The notes: generated by a model from the sequence alone, not told the origin. A stretch of 64,000 bases of DNA from Burkholderia humptydooensis (GCF_001513745.1 NZ_CP013380.1:1364001-1428000); one strand, 5' to 3'; positions 28,127 through 36,800 are shown, counted from the stretch's first letter. Numbers and translations are program-made.

Positions 28127-29323
28127 TCAACCGGCCATGCCGTCGATGCGCGGCGACGTCAGATAGCCGGTGTAGCGCAGCGCATACACGGCGAATGCCG
28201 CTATCCAGCACGCGCCGGCGATGTCGATCCAGACACGCGTCGCGCCGGGCGCGATCCACGGTGCGAACACGCGCACGAGCGCGGCCGCGATCAGCAGCCA
28301 GTAACACGCGATTTCGGCCGGCCCCGCGCGCAGCGGCCGGCCCGTATGGCCGAGCGCGGTGCGTGTGATCATCGCGACGATCGCGCCGCCGATCACGCCA
28401 ACCGTCAGCGCATGGATCGCGAGCGAATGCGGCGCAACGCCGAGCGCGGCGAGCGCGAGCATCGCGAAACCCACCGGCACCCACGCATACGCAACGTGCA
28501 GGATCCACAGGATCGGCCGCGCGCCGACGCGCCACGAACGCCAGCCAACGATGCGCGTTGCGTGCAGCGCCGCCGCGGCAAACGCGACGGCCGCGACGAT
28601 CGCACCCGGCAATCGGGCCGCGTCCGCGCAGAGCGCGAGCACCGTGACCGGGGCGGCGAGCGTCTCGACGAATTTCCAGCGCTTCGCGGTGAAGCCGGGA
28701 ATCGCGTTCATCGTGAAGGTCGGCACGATGCGGCCCGCAATCACGACGACGAACAGCATGACGAAGCCGACGGCCGCATACGCGGCCTGCAGCGCGAGAT
28801 CGAGGCGCCCCTGCGCGGCCCACCAGTGGAAGAGCGCGTTGAGCGCGCCGAACAGAAAGAGCGCGACGGTCAGGAACACGTTGCGATGATTGCGCGCGGC
28901 GAGCAGCACGCGCAGCAGGATGATCGCGGTGATCGGCAGGAACGCGGAGTCGACGACGGCGGCGAGCGGCTCCGGTCCCGCCCAGACGAGCAGGCGGCCG
29001 GCCGCCCACAGCAGCCATAGTGCGGCGAGCTGCGCGCCGTGCGGCGTGTCGCGCGAGGTCCACGCGCGGATTGCCGTGAGCAGGAAGCCGACGATGATCG
29101 CCGCGGAGAATCCGAACACCATTTCATGGACGTGCCACGCGAGGCCGCTCATCGTGGGCGACAGGCCGGCAACCGGATGGCCGCGCAGCGACGCGAGCCA
29201 GAGCGCGATCGAAACGATTCCGAAATAGGCGCCGCCGAGATAGAACGGCCTGAAGCCGAGTCGCAGCACCGGCAGGCCGGTGGGTTGTCGAAACGGTTGC
29301 GGGGGCGCGAGCGGAATCTTCAA
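28127..29323 (-). CDS. nnrS: NnrS-family heme/copper membrane protein (copy 1)
   Basis: This 398-aa inner-membrane protein has about 12 hydrophobic helices. The NnrS signature RLGFRPFYLGGAYFGIVSIALW and the motifs GLAWHVHEMVFGFSAAIIVGFLLTA, VVIAGRIVPTFTMN and AMITRTALGHTGRP are present. NnrS proteins bind heme and copper and protect against NO stress, lowering damage to Fe-S and iron pools. The start is taken as TTG 29323, with GGAGAG 7 bp upstream; the frame runs further 5' but crosses the operator at 29338. It lies beside suf and shares regulators with norB. A paralogue is at 43044. Confidence 0.9.
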   Translation of the reverse strand: MKIPLAPPQPFRQPTGLPVLRLGFRPFYLGGAYFGIVSIALWLASLRGHPVAGLSPTMSGLAWHVHEMVFGFSAAIIVGFLLTAIRAWTSRDTPHGAQLAALWLLWAAGRLLVWAGPEPLAAVVDSAFLPITAIILLRVLLAARNHRNVFLTVALFLFGALNALFHWWAAQGRLDLALQAAYAAVGFVMLFVVVIAGRIVPTFTMNAIPGFTAKRWKFVETLAAPVTVLALCADAARLPGAIVAAVAFAAAALHATRIVGWRSWRVGARPILWILHVAYAWVPVGFAMLALAALGVAPHSLAIHALTVGVIGGAIVAMITRTALGHTGRPLRAGPAEIACYWLLIAAALVRVFAPWIAPGATRVWIDIAGACWIAAFAVYALRYTGYLTSPRIDGMAG

Positions 29324-29337
29324 GTTGGCTCTCCAGT

Positions 29338-29360
29338 AAGATGTATTTATTATGTATCTT
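29338..29360. promoter_or_regulatory. putative NsrR operator upstream of nnrS
   Basis: AAGATGTAT-TTATT-ATGTATCTT is the best dyad of the set. The arms match as AAGAT-NN-AT against AT-NN-ATCTT and resemble the E. coli NsrR consensus (AAGATGCATTT inverted pair). It lies 15-37 bp upstream of the proposed TTG start, where a repressor would cover the promoter. Confidence 0.7.
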
Positions 29361-29447
29361 AATGCGTGAATCGATGCGGGTCCAATGCTCGCGCGCATGG
29401 AGATGTCGGCGGCGAAGACGCCGTCGATATCCGGCATTGCGGCAATT

Positions 29448-29461
29448 TTGATCCGCATCAA
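29448..29461. promoter_or_regulatory. FNR/Dnr-type box TTGAT-CCGC-ATCAA
   Basis: This is a perfect match to the FNR/Anr/Dnr consensus TTGAT-N4-ATCAA. It is centred 131 bp upstream of nnrS (minus strand) and 303 bp upstream of the chemoreceptor gene (plus strand), so it could serve either. Confidence 0.75.
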
Positions 29462-29757
29462 ACGATGGTCAGGAAAACGGATCATGGCGCACGTGCGGCA
29501 CAGCGCCGCATGAATGCGAAAGCGCCGCACGGACTCGAACAAATGGCACAACGCGCGCGAGTCGCGCCATAGGCGTTTGCAGGCGACATGCATCGCGCGC
29601 GGTTGCGATAGCGCGCGGGCGTCGCGCAATTGGTGCGGCGTGGGGAAGATTTCGATGTCGTGGTTGACGATTGATCTCGCTTAAGTATCGGGCCGAACGA
29701 TCCGTATACAGAAACGAGACCGGAACGGTCGTCTTATCACATCGAAAAGGGGCAAGA
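29462..29757. other. leader of the chemoreceptor gene
   Basis: No gene is seen in this stretch. The start of the chemoreceptor is preceded by AAAAGGGGC. Short open frames on the minus strand here are upstream extensions of the nnrS frame and look non-coding. Confidence 0.5.
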
Positions 29758-31680
29758 ATGAGCAAGCAAGTATTTGGACCTGGAATGCGCCTGATGGCGC
29801 GCATGAAGCTGCCCAGGAAGCTCGCGATTCTCGCCGTGCTGTTCATCGCGCCGCTCGTCGCCGCACTCTATGCGACGCTCGCCGTCGCTCTGCACGCCTA
29901 TGCGACGACGCAGGGCGAGCGCGACGGCATCTCGATCCTCGAAACGACGCAGGATCTGTTGAAGGCGGTGCAGGTGCGGCGCGGCGCGGGCGCCTCGGTG
30001 CTCGCGGGCAACGAGGCGATGCGCGCGAAGTTCGATGCGGCGAGCGCGAGCGCCGATCGTCTCGTCGCGACGCTCGAGCAGCAGGTGCGCGGCACCGGCC
30101 GGTTCGACGTCGTCGCGCCCGTGGGCGCGCTCGCGAGCCGGTACGGACACGCGGCGACGGGCGGGCTCGGCACGTCCGCCGCCGCGCTGTTCGATTCGCA
30201 CACCGACGTGATCCACGCGATCTTCCTGTTCGAGAAGGACCTGGCGGTCGCGTCGCAGCTCGGCGCCGATCCGGATGCGTCGAACTATCACCTGATCGAC
30301 TCGGTGTTGTTCGTGCTGCCGGGCACGGCCGAGACGGTCGGCGTGCTGCGCGGCAAGGGATCGGCCGCGCTGAGCGGCGGCTCGCTCGGCGACGCGGACA
30401 GGCGCGAGCTCGCCGTGCGCGCGGGCGGCCTCGCCGAGCAGATGAGCATGATTCGCCATCATCTCGAGCGCGTGAAGAACATGCTCGGCGCAAACACGCT
30501 GGATGGCGTCGATCTCGGCGCGGTTGCGGCATTTCAGCGCGCGGCGGCGTCGCTCGCGGGCGGCGGTGCGTCGATCGACGCGAAGAGCTATTTCCAGCAG
30601 GGCAGCGATGCGATCGACGCGCTGTATCGCGTGCACGGCGCGCTCGCGCAGCAGCTACGCGAGCGCCTCGCGGCGCGCGCGCACGCCGAGCAGATGAAGG
30701 TGGCCGCGATCATGACGCTGAGCGTCGTGCTGGTTGCATGCGCGCTCTATCTTTTCGTCGCTTTCGCGATGTCGACGCACGAGGACGTCGCGCAGTTGTC
30801 CGGCTGCATGCGCGCGGCGGGCGACGGCGATTTGCGCGCGCGCCTCGCGGTGCGCGGCGGCGACGAATTCGCTTTCATCAAGCGCGGCTTCAACGCGCTG
30901 CTCGACGTCTGGGCGCAGACGCTGACCGAGACGCGGCGTGTTGCCGATTCGGTGATGGTCGGCAGCCAGCAGATCGCAGCCGGCAATCTCGATCTGTCGG
31001 GCCGCACCGAGACGCAGGCGGCGTCGCTCGAGCAGACGGCGGCGAGCATGGAGGAGCTGACGTCGACCGTGCGCCACAATGCATCGAACGCATCGCATGC
31101 GAGCACGCTGAGCGCCGAGGCGTCCGAGCGCGCGGCGGACACCGGGCGGATCGTGACGCACGCGGTGGCGCTGATGACGAAGATCCACGACAGTTCGAGC
31201 CGGATGGCGGAGATCGTATCGGTGATCGAAGGCATCGCGTTCCAGACCAACATCCTCGCGCTGAACGCGGCCGTCGAGGCGGCGCGCGCGGGCAAGCAGG
31301 GCAAGGGCTTCGCGGTGGTCGCGGGCGAGGTGCGCGCGCTTGCGCACCGCAGCGCGACCGCCGCCAAGGACGTGAAGGAGCTGATTCACGAATCGATTCG
31401 TCACGTGACGGACGGCGCGTCGCTGTTCACGCGCGCGGACGATGCGATCCGCAGCGTGAACGCCTCGATCAGGAGCGTCGACACCGTCGTCAGCGAAATC
31501 GCGAAGGCGTCCGAGCAGCAAAGCGACGGGATCGAGCAGGTCAACGCGGCGATCACGCAGATGGACGAAGTGACGCAGCGCAATGCGGCGCTCGTCGAGG
31601 AATCGGCGGCCGCGAGCGCGTCGCTGCGCGAACAGGCCGAGCACATGGGAAAACTCGTCGGGCGCTTCGTGCTCGCGTAG
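29758..31680 (+). CDS. methyl-accepting chemotaxis protein
   Basis: This 640-aa transmembrane chemoreceptor has TM1 at about residues 22-42, a ~270-residue periplasmic sensor region (YHLIDSVLFVLPGTAE, predicted helical), TM2 at about 316-340, a HAMP-like segment and a cytoplasmic coiled-coil signalling domain. The hairpin tip IVSVIEGIAFQTNILALNAA and ARAGKQGKGFAVVAGEVRAL are diagnostic. There is no C-terminal CheR pentapeptide. Its position inside an NO/low-O2 island next to an FNR-type box suggests taxis to electron acceptors or away from NO, which is an inference; the ligand is unknown. Confidence 0.92.
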   Translation: MSKQVFGPGMRLMARMKLPRKLAILAVLFIAPLVAALYATLAVALHAYATTQGERDGISILETTQDLLKAVQVRRGAGASVLAGNEAMRAKFDAASASADRLVATLEQQVRGTGRFDVVAPVGALASRYGHAATGGLGTSAAALFDSHTDVIHAIFLFEKDLAVASQLGADPDASNYHLIDSVLFVLPGTAETVGVLRGKGSAALSGGSLGDADRRELAVRAGGLAEQMSMIRHHLERVKNMLGANTLDGVDLGAVAAFQRAAASLAGGGASIDAKSYFQQGSDAIDALYRVHGALAQQLRERLAARAHAEQMKVAAIMTLSVVLVACALYLFVAFAMSTHEDVAQLSGCMRAAGDGDLRARLAVRGGDEFAFIKRGFNALLDVWAQTLTETRRVADSVMVGSQQIAAGNLDLSGRTETQAASLEQTAASMEELTSTVRHNASNASHASTLSAEASERAADTGRIVTHAVALMTKIHDSSSRMAEIVSVIEGIAFQTNILALNAAVEAARAGKQGKGFAVVAGEVRALAHRSATAAKDVKELIHESIRHVTDGASLFTRADDAIRSVNASIRSVDTVVSEIAKASEQQSDGIEQVNAAITQMDEVTQRNAALVEESAAASASLREQAEHMGKLVGRFVLA

Positions 31681-31746
31681 CGGGCGGACAGCTCGTCAGC
31701 GTATACGTGTGCCGCCCGGTCGGCGGCACGCGCGCGACATCGGAGG

Positions 31747-31760
31747 TTGATTTGCGTCAA
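31747..31760. promoter_or_regulatory. FNR/Dnr-type box TTGAT-TTGC-GTCAA upstream of hemN
   Basis: A full match to TTGAY-N4-RTCAA, centred about 86 bp before the hemN ATG, which fits activation from about -41.5. Confidence 0.8.
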
Positions 31761-31839
31761 GTCCGTCCGAGCCGCGCGCCCGACAATGGAACGCTGGCGT
31801 TTCGCGCGGCATGCCAGGGTATAGCCAGGGTACAAGCAG

Positions 31840-33291
31840 ATGGACATGACAACGCATTCGAATGACGGCGCGGATACGATCGCGCCCGCTCTCCACCACG
31901 ACGTGTCCGCGTTCGCGGACGTTCAGATCTCCGAAGCGCTGATCCGGCGCTTCGACCGGCAAGGGCCGCGCTATACGTCCTATCCGACGGCCGACCGGTT
32001 TTCCGACGCATTCGACGAACACGCTTACCGCGAGCATCTGTCGCGCCGGGCGTCGGCCGAGCGCAACCCGCCGTTGTCGGTCTACCTGCATCTGCCGTTT
32101 TGCGAGTCGCTCTGTTACTTCTGCGCGTGCAACAAGATCATCACGCAGGATCACACCCGGACGAGCGCGTATGTCGACTACCTGATCCGTGAAATGGAGC
32201 TCGTCGCGCCGGACCTCGGCCGCGACCGTCTGACGACGCAACTGCATCTGGGCGGCGGCTCGCCGACGTTCTTCGCGATCGACGAGCTCGCGCGCCTGAT
32301 GCGCGCGCTGCGTGGCCATTTCGAATTCGCGCCGCATGCGGAGCTCGGCGTCGAGATCGATCCGCGCACGGTCGACGAGCGCACGCTGCAGTCGCTCGCG
32401 GCGCTCGGCTTCAACCGGACGAGCTTCGGCGTGCAGGACTTCGATCCGTCGGTGCAGGAGGCGGTGCATCGAATCCAGCCGCTGCCGATGGTCGAGCGCG
32501 CGCTCGCAGCGAGCCGCGCGGCCGGGTTCGAATCGGTCAACATCGATCTGATCTACGGGCTGCCGCGGCAGACGCCCGCGAGCTTCTCGCGCACGCTCGA
32601 CGAGGTGATCCGGCTGTCGCCCGATCGCATCGCGGTCTACAACTACGCGCATCTGCCGAGCCGCTTCAAGGCGCAGCGCCTGATCGTCGAATCGGAGCTG
32701 CCGGCCGCCGAAGACCGGCTGCGCATCTTCATCGAATCGACGCGGCGGCTGCTCGACGCCGGTTACGTGTACATCGGGCTCGATCACTTCGCGAAGCCGG
32801 TCGACGAACTCAGCAACGCGTTGCGCGAGCGCAGCCTGCACCGCAATTTCCAGGGCTATACGACGCAGGCCGAATGCGACCTGGTCGGCTTCGGCGTGTC
32901 GGCGATCGGCAAGGTCGGCGCATCGTACAGCCAGTCGACGCGCTCGCTGAAGACGTATTACCGCCAGCTCGACGCCGGACGCCTGCCGATCGAGCGCGGC
33001 TTTGCGCTGACGCCCGACGATCTGCTGCGCCGCGAAGTCATCATGACGGTGATGTGCAGCACGCCCGTCGATTTCGCGGAGATCGGCCGCCGGCACGGCA
33101 TCGATTTCACGCGGTATTTCGCGTCCGAGCTCGCGCAGCTCGAGCCCTATCGCGACGCGGGGCTGCTCACGATCGACGCGGAGCGCATCGCCGTGACGCC
33201 GAAGGGGCGCATGTTCGTGCGCGCGATCGGCATGGTGTTCGACGCGTATCTCGGCCGGCCCGCCTCGGCGTCCTATTCGAAGTTGATCTAG
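31840..33291 (+). CDS. hemN: oxygen-independent coproporphyrinogen III dehydrogenase
   Basis: This 483-aa radical-SAM enzyme decarboxylates coproporphyrinogen III to protoporphyrinogen IX without O2. The cluster motif is in LPFCESLCYFCACNKI (CX3CX2C), with HemN-specific RYTSYPTADRF near the N-terminus and LHLGGGSPTF. Length fits true HemN rather than HemW. It supplies heme for respiration and NO reductase at low O2, matching its FNR-type box. Its stop codon overlaps an 18-bp inverted repeat. An alternative ATG two codons downstream (31846) exists. Confidence 0.94.
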   Translation: MDMTTHSNDGADTIAPALHHDVSAFADVQISEALIRRFDRQGPRYTSYPTADRFSDAFDEHAYREHLSRRASAERNPPLSVYLHLPFCESLCYFCACNKIITQDHTRTSAYVDYLIREMELVAPDLGRDRLTTQLHLGGGSPTFFAIDELARLMRALRGHFEFAPHAELGVEIDPRTVDERTLQSLAALGFNRTSFGVQDFDPSVQEAVHRIQPLPMVERALAASRAAGFESVNIDLIYGLPRQTPASFSRTLDEVIRLSPDRIAVYNYAHLPSRFKAQRLIVESELPAAEDRLRIFIESTRRLLDAGYVYIGLDHFAKPVDELSNALRERSLHRNFQGYTTQAECDLVGFGVSAIGKVGASYSQSTRSLKTYYRQLDAGRLPIERGFALTPDDLLRREVIMTVMCSTPVDFAEIGRRHGIDFTRYFASELAQLEPYRDAGLLTIDAERIAVTPKGRMFVRAIGMVFDAYLGRPASASYSKLI

Positions 33292-33342
33292 GGTCTGTTG
33301 ACATACGAAATCGCATGTGCGTTCCGTATGTCAACAGACCCT
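33290..33342. repeat. perfect 18-bp inverted repeat between hemN and dnr
   Basis: AGGGTCTGTTGACATACG (33290-33307) is exactly inverted at 33325-33342 around a 17-nt loop. It begins in the hemN stop codon and ends 19 bp before the next start. There is no T-run. It could be an intercistronic hairpin, a regulator site or an insertion-sequence scar. Confidence 0.85.
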
Positions 33343-33360
33343 GGTGATGAAGGTGGCGTG

Positions 33361-34050
33361 ATGAAGGAAAGCAAGATTCCCGTGCAGGACTTTCTCGCGC
33401 GGTTGCCGATTTTCAGCGTGCTGTCGCGCGGCGAGCTCGACAATCTCGCGCGCGGCACGATGCGCGTGCAGGTGCCGCGCGGGCAGACAGTGTTCAGCCG
33501 CGGCGATCCTTGCGGCGGCTTTCACATGATCGTCTACGGCCAGATCAAGCTGAGCTCGTTCTCGCCGCTCGGCATCGAGAAGATCGTGCGCCTGCTCGGG
33601 CCGGGCGACAGCTTCGGCGAAGCGGTGATGTTCATGGACAAGCCGTATGCGGTGACGGCGAAAGCGCTCTCCGACACGCTGCTCCTGCACGTGACGAAGG
33701 CCGTCGTGACCGAGGAGCTCGATCACAACCCGGCGTTCGCGCGCCGGATGCTCGCGAGCCTCAGCATGCGCCTGCATCAGCTCGTCGTCGATGTCGAGAC
33801 GTATTCGCTGCGCTCGGGCACGCAGCGCGTGATCAGCTACCTGCTCGAGCAGACCGACGCGCCCGCGGAATCCGGCCTGCAGATCCGGCTCGAGACGGGC
33901 AAGAAGGCGATTGCGTCGCGCCTGAATCTCACGCCCGAGCATTTCTCGCGCGTGCTGCGCGATCTGTGCACGCGCGAGCTCGTCGTCGTCAACGGCCGCG
34001 ACATCTTCATTCCCGACGTCGACCGGCTACGCTCGGAGATGCAGTACTGA
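33361..34050 (+). CDS. Crp/Fnr-family regulator, Dnr-like
   Basis: This 229-aa protein has an N-terminal cyclic-nucleotide-fold sensor (residues ~18-130) and a C-terminal helix-turn-helix (GKKAIASRLNLTPEHFSRVLRDL). The N-terminal Cys cluster of FNR/Anr is missing, leaving one Cys (RGDPCGGF), so this resembles Dnr/NnrR regulators that use heme to sense NO. Recognition-helix residues E-x-x-S-R fit binding of TTGAT-N4-ATCAA half-sites. The start ATG 33361 follows GAAGGTGGCGTG. Likely targets are the FNR-type boxes in this island. Effector and targets are inferred. Confidence 0.82.
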   Translation: MKESKIPVQDFLARLPIFSVLSRGELDNLARGTMRVQVPRGQTVFSRGDPCGGFHMIVYGQIKLSSFSPLGIEKIVRLLGPGDSFGEAVMFMDKPYAVTAKALSDTLLLHVTKAVVTEELDHNPAFARRMLASLSMRLHQLVVDVETYSLRSGTQRVISYLLEQTDAPAESGLQIRLETGKKAIASRLNLTPEHFSRVLRDLCTRELVVVNGRDIFIPDVDRLRSEMQY

Positions 34051-35349
34051 CGCCGACGCGACGCGCCGCCGGATTCGCGCGTAGCGCCGCCATGCACCGA
34101 GCATGTTGAGCGCGAGCCAGCCGGCCGACACGCCGAGCGCGACGGCGGCCGGCCGCGCGAACGGCGCCGGCGCGACGCTCGCGGCGGCGAGCAGCAGCAA
34201 CGCGGCGACGTGCGCGAGGAACTGCGGGCGCGCGGCGCGCTCCGGCAACATGTCCTTGACCTTCGGCATCGCGGGAATCGTCGTCTCGCTCGACTTTTGC
34301 GCGTGATACCACAGCAGGAACGGGATGATCTTGTAGAGCATCCCGTTGATCGCCGACCACGCGCCGCCCACCATCAGCAGCACGCCGACCGTCACCGCGA
34401 CGTCTCGGCCGCCCGCGGCCGCGTTCGCGATCCACAGCACGCTCGCGCATCCGACGCTCGCCGTCGCGGTGCGCCAGAACAGCGTCGTCGTGTCGGCTTC
34501 GGGGCGCTTGCGCGTCCAGAGCAGGTAAAAGGTCCACGCGGCGTATCCCGCGTACAGCGCGTAGAGCGTGAGCCGGATCGCGTCGGAGGCGAAGCCGCGG
34601 CGATCGCCCGGACCGAACGCGGCGGCCGATGCCGCAACGAGCGCCGCGAACACGCCTGGGCCGAACCACCGCGCGGCGGCGCGCGGATAGGGCTCGGTCG
34701 CCTGGAACATCGGGATCAACTGGTACGAGATGCCGGCCGTCAGCAGCCCGACCCAGCCGGCCAGCCCCCAGGTCGCGTGCAGATCGACGAGTCCGATCGA
34801 GAAGAAGGGCAGATGCCCGCCGAGCGCGAACCCGAGCGACACGCCGAGCGCGCCGGTTCCCGCGAGCGCGAGCCACGCGAGGCGCACGGTGCGCAACACG
34901 CTTGCGGCGCCTGCCGGCATGCGCCGCCGATGTTGCGCGAAGCCGAGCGCGCAGATGAGCAGGAACCACAGGAGCGCCGCACCGAGCAGCAGCGCGGCGG
35001 GCGCGAACAACACGGGCGCCGCGCCCGCGAACGCCACCGCGAGCATCAGCGTGCCGAGCGTCAGGCACGCGTGGATCGCGGTTGCGTTTGCGACGGGCGA
35101 TGCGATCCGGATGCCGGTTGCGACCGACATGATCTGAATCATCGCGCCGACCATCGTTGTCGCGAGCATCCCGAGCGCGCACAGATGCGTGAGCGCGAGC
35201 GCGGCGGGCGACCAGCGCGACGCGAGCGCATCCGGCCCGGCCCACAGCAGCAAGCCTGCCGCGGCGATCGCGAAGAGCGGCGCGCTGACGAAGAAGCGCA
35301 GCGGCACGCTCAGCGCGGGGGAGTGGTCGAGTTCGAGTTTGCGCTGCAT
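34027..35349 (-). CDS. uncharacterised multi-pass membrane protein of the low-oxygen island
   Basis: From ATG 35349 this is 440 aa with about 12 hydrophobic helices and several intramembrane histidines: LDHSPALSVPLRFF, LTHLCALGMLATTMVGAMIQIM, VDLHATWGLAGWVGLLTAGISYQLIPMF. The pattern recalls heme-copper-type or NnrS-like membrane proteins, but I do not recognise a named family. The frame extends to 35448, though the extra N-terminus is Arg-rich. Its 3' end overlaps the dnr gene by 24 bp tail-to-tail. It is divergent from the flavoprotein-ubiUVT operon and may share the FNR-type box at 35502. Confidence 0.75.
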   Translation of the reverse strand: MQRKLELDHSPALSVPLRFFVSAPLFAIAAAGLLLWAGPDALASRWSPAALALTHLCALGMLATTMVGAMIQIMSVATGIRIASPVANATAIHACLTLGTLMLAVAFAGAAPVLFAPAALLLGAALLWFLLICALGFAQHRRRMPAGAASVLRTVRLAWLALAGTGALGVSLGFALGGHLPFFSIGLVDLHATWGLAGWVGLLTAGISYQLIPMFQATEPYPRAAARWFGPGVFAALVAASAAAFGPGDRRGFASDAIRLTLYALYAGYAAWTFYLLWTRKRPEADTTTLFWRTATASVGCASVLWIANAAAGGRDVAVTVGVLLMVGGAWSAINGMLYKIIPFLLWYHAQKSSETTIPAMPKVKDMLPERAARPQFLAHVAALLLLAAASVAPAPFARPAAVALGVSAGWLALNMLGAWRRYARIRRRVASASVLHLRA

Positions 35350-35501
35350 GGCGGAAAGAATGCGCTCGGCGAGGGGCGCCGCGAACGGGGGCGGCCGGCG
35401 CATCGCGCGCCAGCGCATCAACGACGCGCGGCGACGCGACGCACCCATGTTTCGGCATTCTGATCATAACCCCGGATCGAGGCGCGATCCGGACCGAGAC
35501 C

Positions 35502-35515
35502 TTGACGCCGATTAA
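35502..35515. promoter_or_regulatory. FNR/Dnr-like box TTGAC-GCCG-ATTAA
   Basis: This is a 9-of-10 match to TTGAY-N4-RTCAA, followed by GGCG. It is centred 74 bp before the flavoprotein start. Nearly the same 18-bp string (TTGACGSCGATTAAGGCG) recurs upstream of nrdD at 42764, which supports function. Confidence 0.6.
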
Positions 35516-35582
35516 GGCGATGCCAACACATTCGGCCGCACACTTACGCACCAGGCGTAAGCCGCCCTTTCAGGAATTTGCC

Positions 35583-36800
35583 GTGTCCGTGTCCGTCGTC
35601 AAAACCGCATTCAAGAATCTCGTGATCAAGGGCAGGTCGCTGCTGCCGATTGTGCAAGGCGGGATGGGCGTCGGCGTGTCCGCGCACCGGCTTGCCGGCG
35701 CGGTCGCGTCGCTAGGCGCGTTCGGGACGATCTCGAGCGTCGACCTGCGCCGCCATCATCCCGACCTGATGGCGCGCACCGGCCGCTCGCGCGATCGCGC
35801 GCTCATCGACGCGGCGAACCTCGAAGCGCTCGATCGCGAGATCCGCGCGGCGAAGTCGCTCGCGAACGGATGCGGGCTCGTCGCCGTCAACGTGATGCGC
35901 GCGTTGTCCGAATACGCGTCGTATGTGCGCCAGTCGTGCGAGAGCGGCGCGCATGCGGTCGTCGTCGGCGCGGGTCTGCCGCTCGACTTGCCCGAGCTGA
36001 CCGCCGATTTTCCCGACGTCGCGCTGATTCCGATCCTGTCGGATGCGCGTGGGATCGGGCTCGTGCTGAAGAAGTGGATGCGCAAGAACCGCCTGCCCGA
36101 CGCCGTCGTCATCGAGAACCCGCGCTACGCGGCGGGCCATCTCGGCGCGCCGACGACAGACACCCTGAACAACCCGAATTTCGCGTTTCCCGCGGTGCTC
36201 GAAGGCACGTTCGCGCTGTTCAGGGAGCTCGGCATCGAGCGCGAGCGGATTCCGCTGATCGCGGCGGGCGGCATCCACAGCCACGAGCAGGCGCGGCAAC
36301 TGTTCGCGCTCGGCGCGAGCGCGGTGCAGCTCGGCACGCCGTTCGCCGTGACCGAAGAGGGCGACGCGCATCCGAACTTCAAGAAAGTGCTCGTCGAGGC
36401 GGGGCCGGACGACATCGTCACGTTCATGAGCGTCGCGGGCCTGCCGGCGCGCGCGGTGCGCACGCCGTGGCTCACGAACTATCTGGAACGGCAACGGAAG
36501 CTGCAGCGCGCGGCGAAGCCGCGCAAGTGCCTCGTCGGCTTCGATTGCCTGCAGCAATGCGGGCTGCGCGACGGCATCGGGAAGCACGGGCAGTTCTGCA
36601 TCGACACGCGGCTTGCGTTCGCGCTCGCGGGCGACATCAAGCGCGGGCTGTTCTTCCGCGGCTCGGAAGTTTTGCCGTTCGGCCACGAGATCCGTTCCGT
36701 GCGCGAGCTGATCGACTATCTGCTCACGGGCGTCAGGCGCGCGGCCGCCGCGGCGCTCGCACCCGAGCCGGTGCGTGCGCCGCTGCCCGCGCTCGGCTGA
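35583..36800 (+). CDS. nitronate monooxygenase-like flavoprotein (NMO/FabK family) with a C-terminal Cys cluster
   Basis: This 405-aa TIM-barrel FMN protein has LLPIVQGGMGVGVSAHRLAG at the N-terminus, FMN/phosphate contacts in IPLIAAGGIHSHEQARQLFALGASAVQLGTPFAVTEE, and VVIENPRYAAGH. Unusually, Cys316, 322, 326 and 339 form a C-X5-C-X3-C-X12-C cluster that could bind an Fe-S centre. The start GTG 35583 (MSVSVVKTAFKNL) is chosen; the upstream frame is leader. It lies 88 bp before ubiU, same strand, behind an FNR-like box, so a role in anaerobic metabolism is more likely than nitroalkane detoxification. Substrate unknown. Confidence 0.8.
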   Translation: MSVSVVKTAFKNLVIKGRSLLPIVQGGMGVGVSAHRLAGAVASLGAFGTISSVDLRRHHPDLMARTGRSRDRALIDAANLEALDREIRAAKSLANGCGLVAVNVMRALSEYASYVRQSCESGAHAVVVGAGLPLDLPELTADFPDVALIPILSDARGIGLVLKKWMRKNRLPDAVVIENPRYAAGHLGAPTTDTLNNPNFAFPAVLEGTFALFRELGIERERIPLIAAGGIHSHEQARQLFALGASAVQLGTPFAVTEEGDAHPNFKKVLVEAGPDDIVTFMSVAGLPARAVRTPWLTNYLERQRKLQRAAKPRKCLVGFDCLQQCGLRDGIGKHGQFCIDTRLAFALAGDIKRGLFFRGSEVLPFGHEIRSVRELIDYLLTGVRRAAAAALAPEPVRAPLPALG

